In this document: positions 63,044 through 64,000 of the stretch, one piece after another
Numbering within the stretch: position 1 is the stretch's first letter
Layout: each line of letters begins with the position of its first letter
Assembly (NCBI GenBank): GCA_022113835.1
Contig: JAILWY010000001.1
Coordinates: 15,988,501 to 16,052,500, forward strand
Origin: Atopsyche davidsoni
Lineage: Eukaryota > Arthropoda > Insecta > Trichoptera > Hydrobiosidae
DNA length: 64,000 bases
Direction of reading: 5' to 3'
Notes under the pieces: generated by a model
The model's database searches: none
The model's input: the letters and a program-made list of their open reading frames with translations, nothing else
Told to the model about the DNA's origin: nothing
Made by a program: the position numbers and the translations under genes

Positions 63044-64000
63044 GTAAGAAACCACCACAGCTTATTCATTCACCCCTTAATTCATGTTACTTTTAAAGGT
63101 TCGCAGGTGGCAGTAATCTCTTTTACTAAGTAATAAATATCCCGCGTATCCATAGTATATTACTAGTTTATATAAATAGTATTAAGTAATCAATATTTTT
63201 TACAGAGAGTATTTGGTGGAATTCCATTTTAATATTTTGAAGTATATTTTCGTATTAAGCATAATCGAGATGTTACAAGTTAAGTATTATATACTGCTCG
63301 GCGCTCTCGATACTTAATTATTTTGACTAACTGAACTCGGTTCAAGTATTTAAGCTAACATTTCACTCGAGTCATCAATTTGTATTATATTTATTATATA
63401 ATCAGCATTCTTGGGTAGGTTCGATTATTTTTAACGATGGGATAAAAAAATCCCAGTCTATCCTCTGAAGCAAATCTTTGTTTTATTTAGCAATGACCAA
63501 ACATAACGTTAATGCCATAGTTCATGCTTTTCGTTGTTTTGTAGTGACGCTCTAGTACTAAGTCTACAGAATACAGTGTCATGAAGCCGGCCGGAACCGG
63601 ATGCGAGGCAGCGAGGATTCCCCCTCCCCTCCCCTCTCCATCCCCCGTATGGCGCTAGGTCTCTTCCAGCCGGAAACGCTTTTTGGATTATTTTAGATCA
63701 GTCTGTAAATACCCGGTTTTATCTCGTGGAGCGATGTGTGATAAGTGACATGACATTATTTCTTGATTTTATTTTTGCTTTTGGCTACTGCCTTCTTAAC
63801 ATAATTCAGTTGATGCGTGTACGTTTATTTTAGACTTCACAAATAAGGGTCTTTTAATATTTTTTTTAAATACAAAATTAAAAATTTCCAAGCAACTATG
63901 TTCTTCCTAGTCAGAATACCGCTGTGGATGTTCCTTTCATTTTACACGATACGTATCGTTTGCAAGGCACACAGTTCTCTCTGAATAAGAAATATATTCT
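63044..64000 (+). other. Start of the next DGK intron
   Basis: Begins with the GTAAGA donor, phase 1. It contains one fragment of the dispersed repeat family (63189-63240) and a GC-rich, C-rich patch near 63590-63680 with no convincing exon. No further DGK exon is visible before the window ends. Confidence 0.8.
63189..63240 (-). repeat. Fragment of the dispersed repeat family (flank module)
   Basis: TCAATATTTTTTACAGAGAG followed by TATTTGGTGGAATTCC and ATTTTAATATTTT; the same module and orientation as at 9.2 kb. Confidence 0.6.

Overview
The window looks like one slice of a large, AT-rich arthropod gene, most likely from an insect. Three short GC-rich exons on the + strand (29587-29713, 38397-38600, 62914-63043) splice in frame into about 153 residues. 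These residues cover the tandem, extended C1 zinc fingers of a type IV (zeta/iota-like) diacylglycerol kinase, the family of Drosophila rdgA (retinal degeneration A). Splice sites and intron phases agree (phase 0 at both internal junctions), so these are exons of a working gene rather than a retrocopy. The upstream exons, the kinase catalytic and accessory domains, and any ankyrin repeats lie outside the window. The species cannot be named from the sequence.

Layout: 1-29586 is upstream intron (at least 29 kb with no further exon I can recognise). The two internal introns are 29714-38396 (8.7 kb) and 38601-62913 (24.3 kb). 63044-64000 is the start of the next intron. More than 99% of the window is therefore intronic. 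The introns hold many small non-autonomous repeats: three pogo/Tigger-like copies (TA target site, CAGTAATACCCC ends), one hAT-type element with a 7/8-matching 8-bp target duplication that carries a 51-bp tandem array, one 241-bp piggyBac-like MITE flanked by TTAA, two foldback MITEs, and several tRNA-derived SINE-like relics. A dispersed repeat family has inverted arms that each carry a hammerhead-ribozyme-like core (stem II followed by CGAAAC), as known from Penelope-like retroelements. A decayed tRNA-Asn(GTT) copy lies just after the first exon.

Several GC-rich islands stand out from the AT-rich background. Some are probably regulatory (TATA/GC-box island near 19.8 kb, four perfect TGACGTCA sites). 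Two on the minus strand look like short exons with good splice sites and compatible phase. A pair of short + strand segments (33.87 kb and 60.31 kb) encode the same E-x-D-P-S-L-V-A-K motif, and all the differences in the shared codons fall at third positions. These are the best candidates for something undescribed in the window, and all need comparative or RNA evidence.
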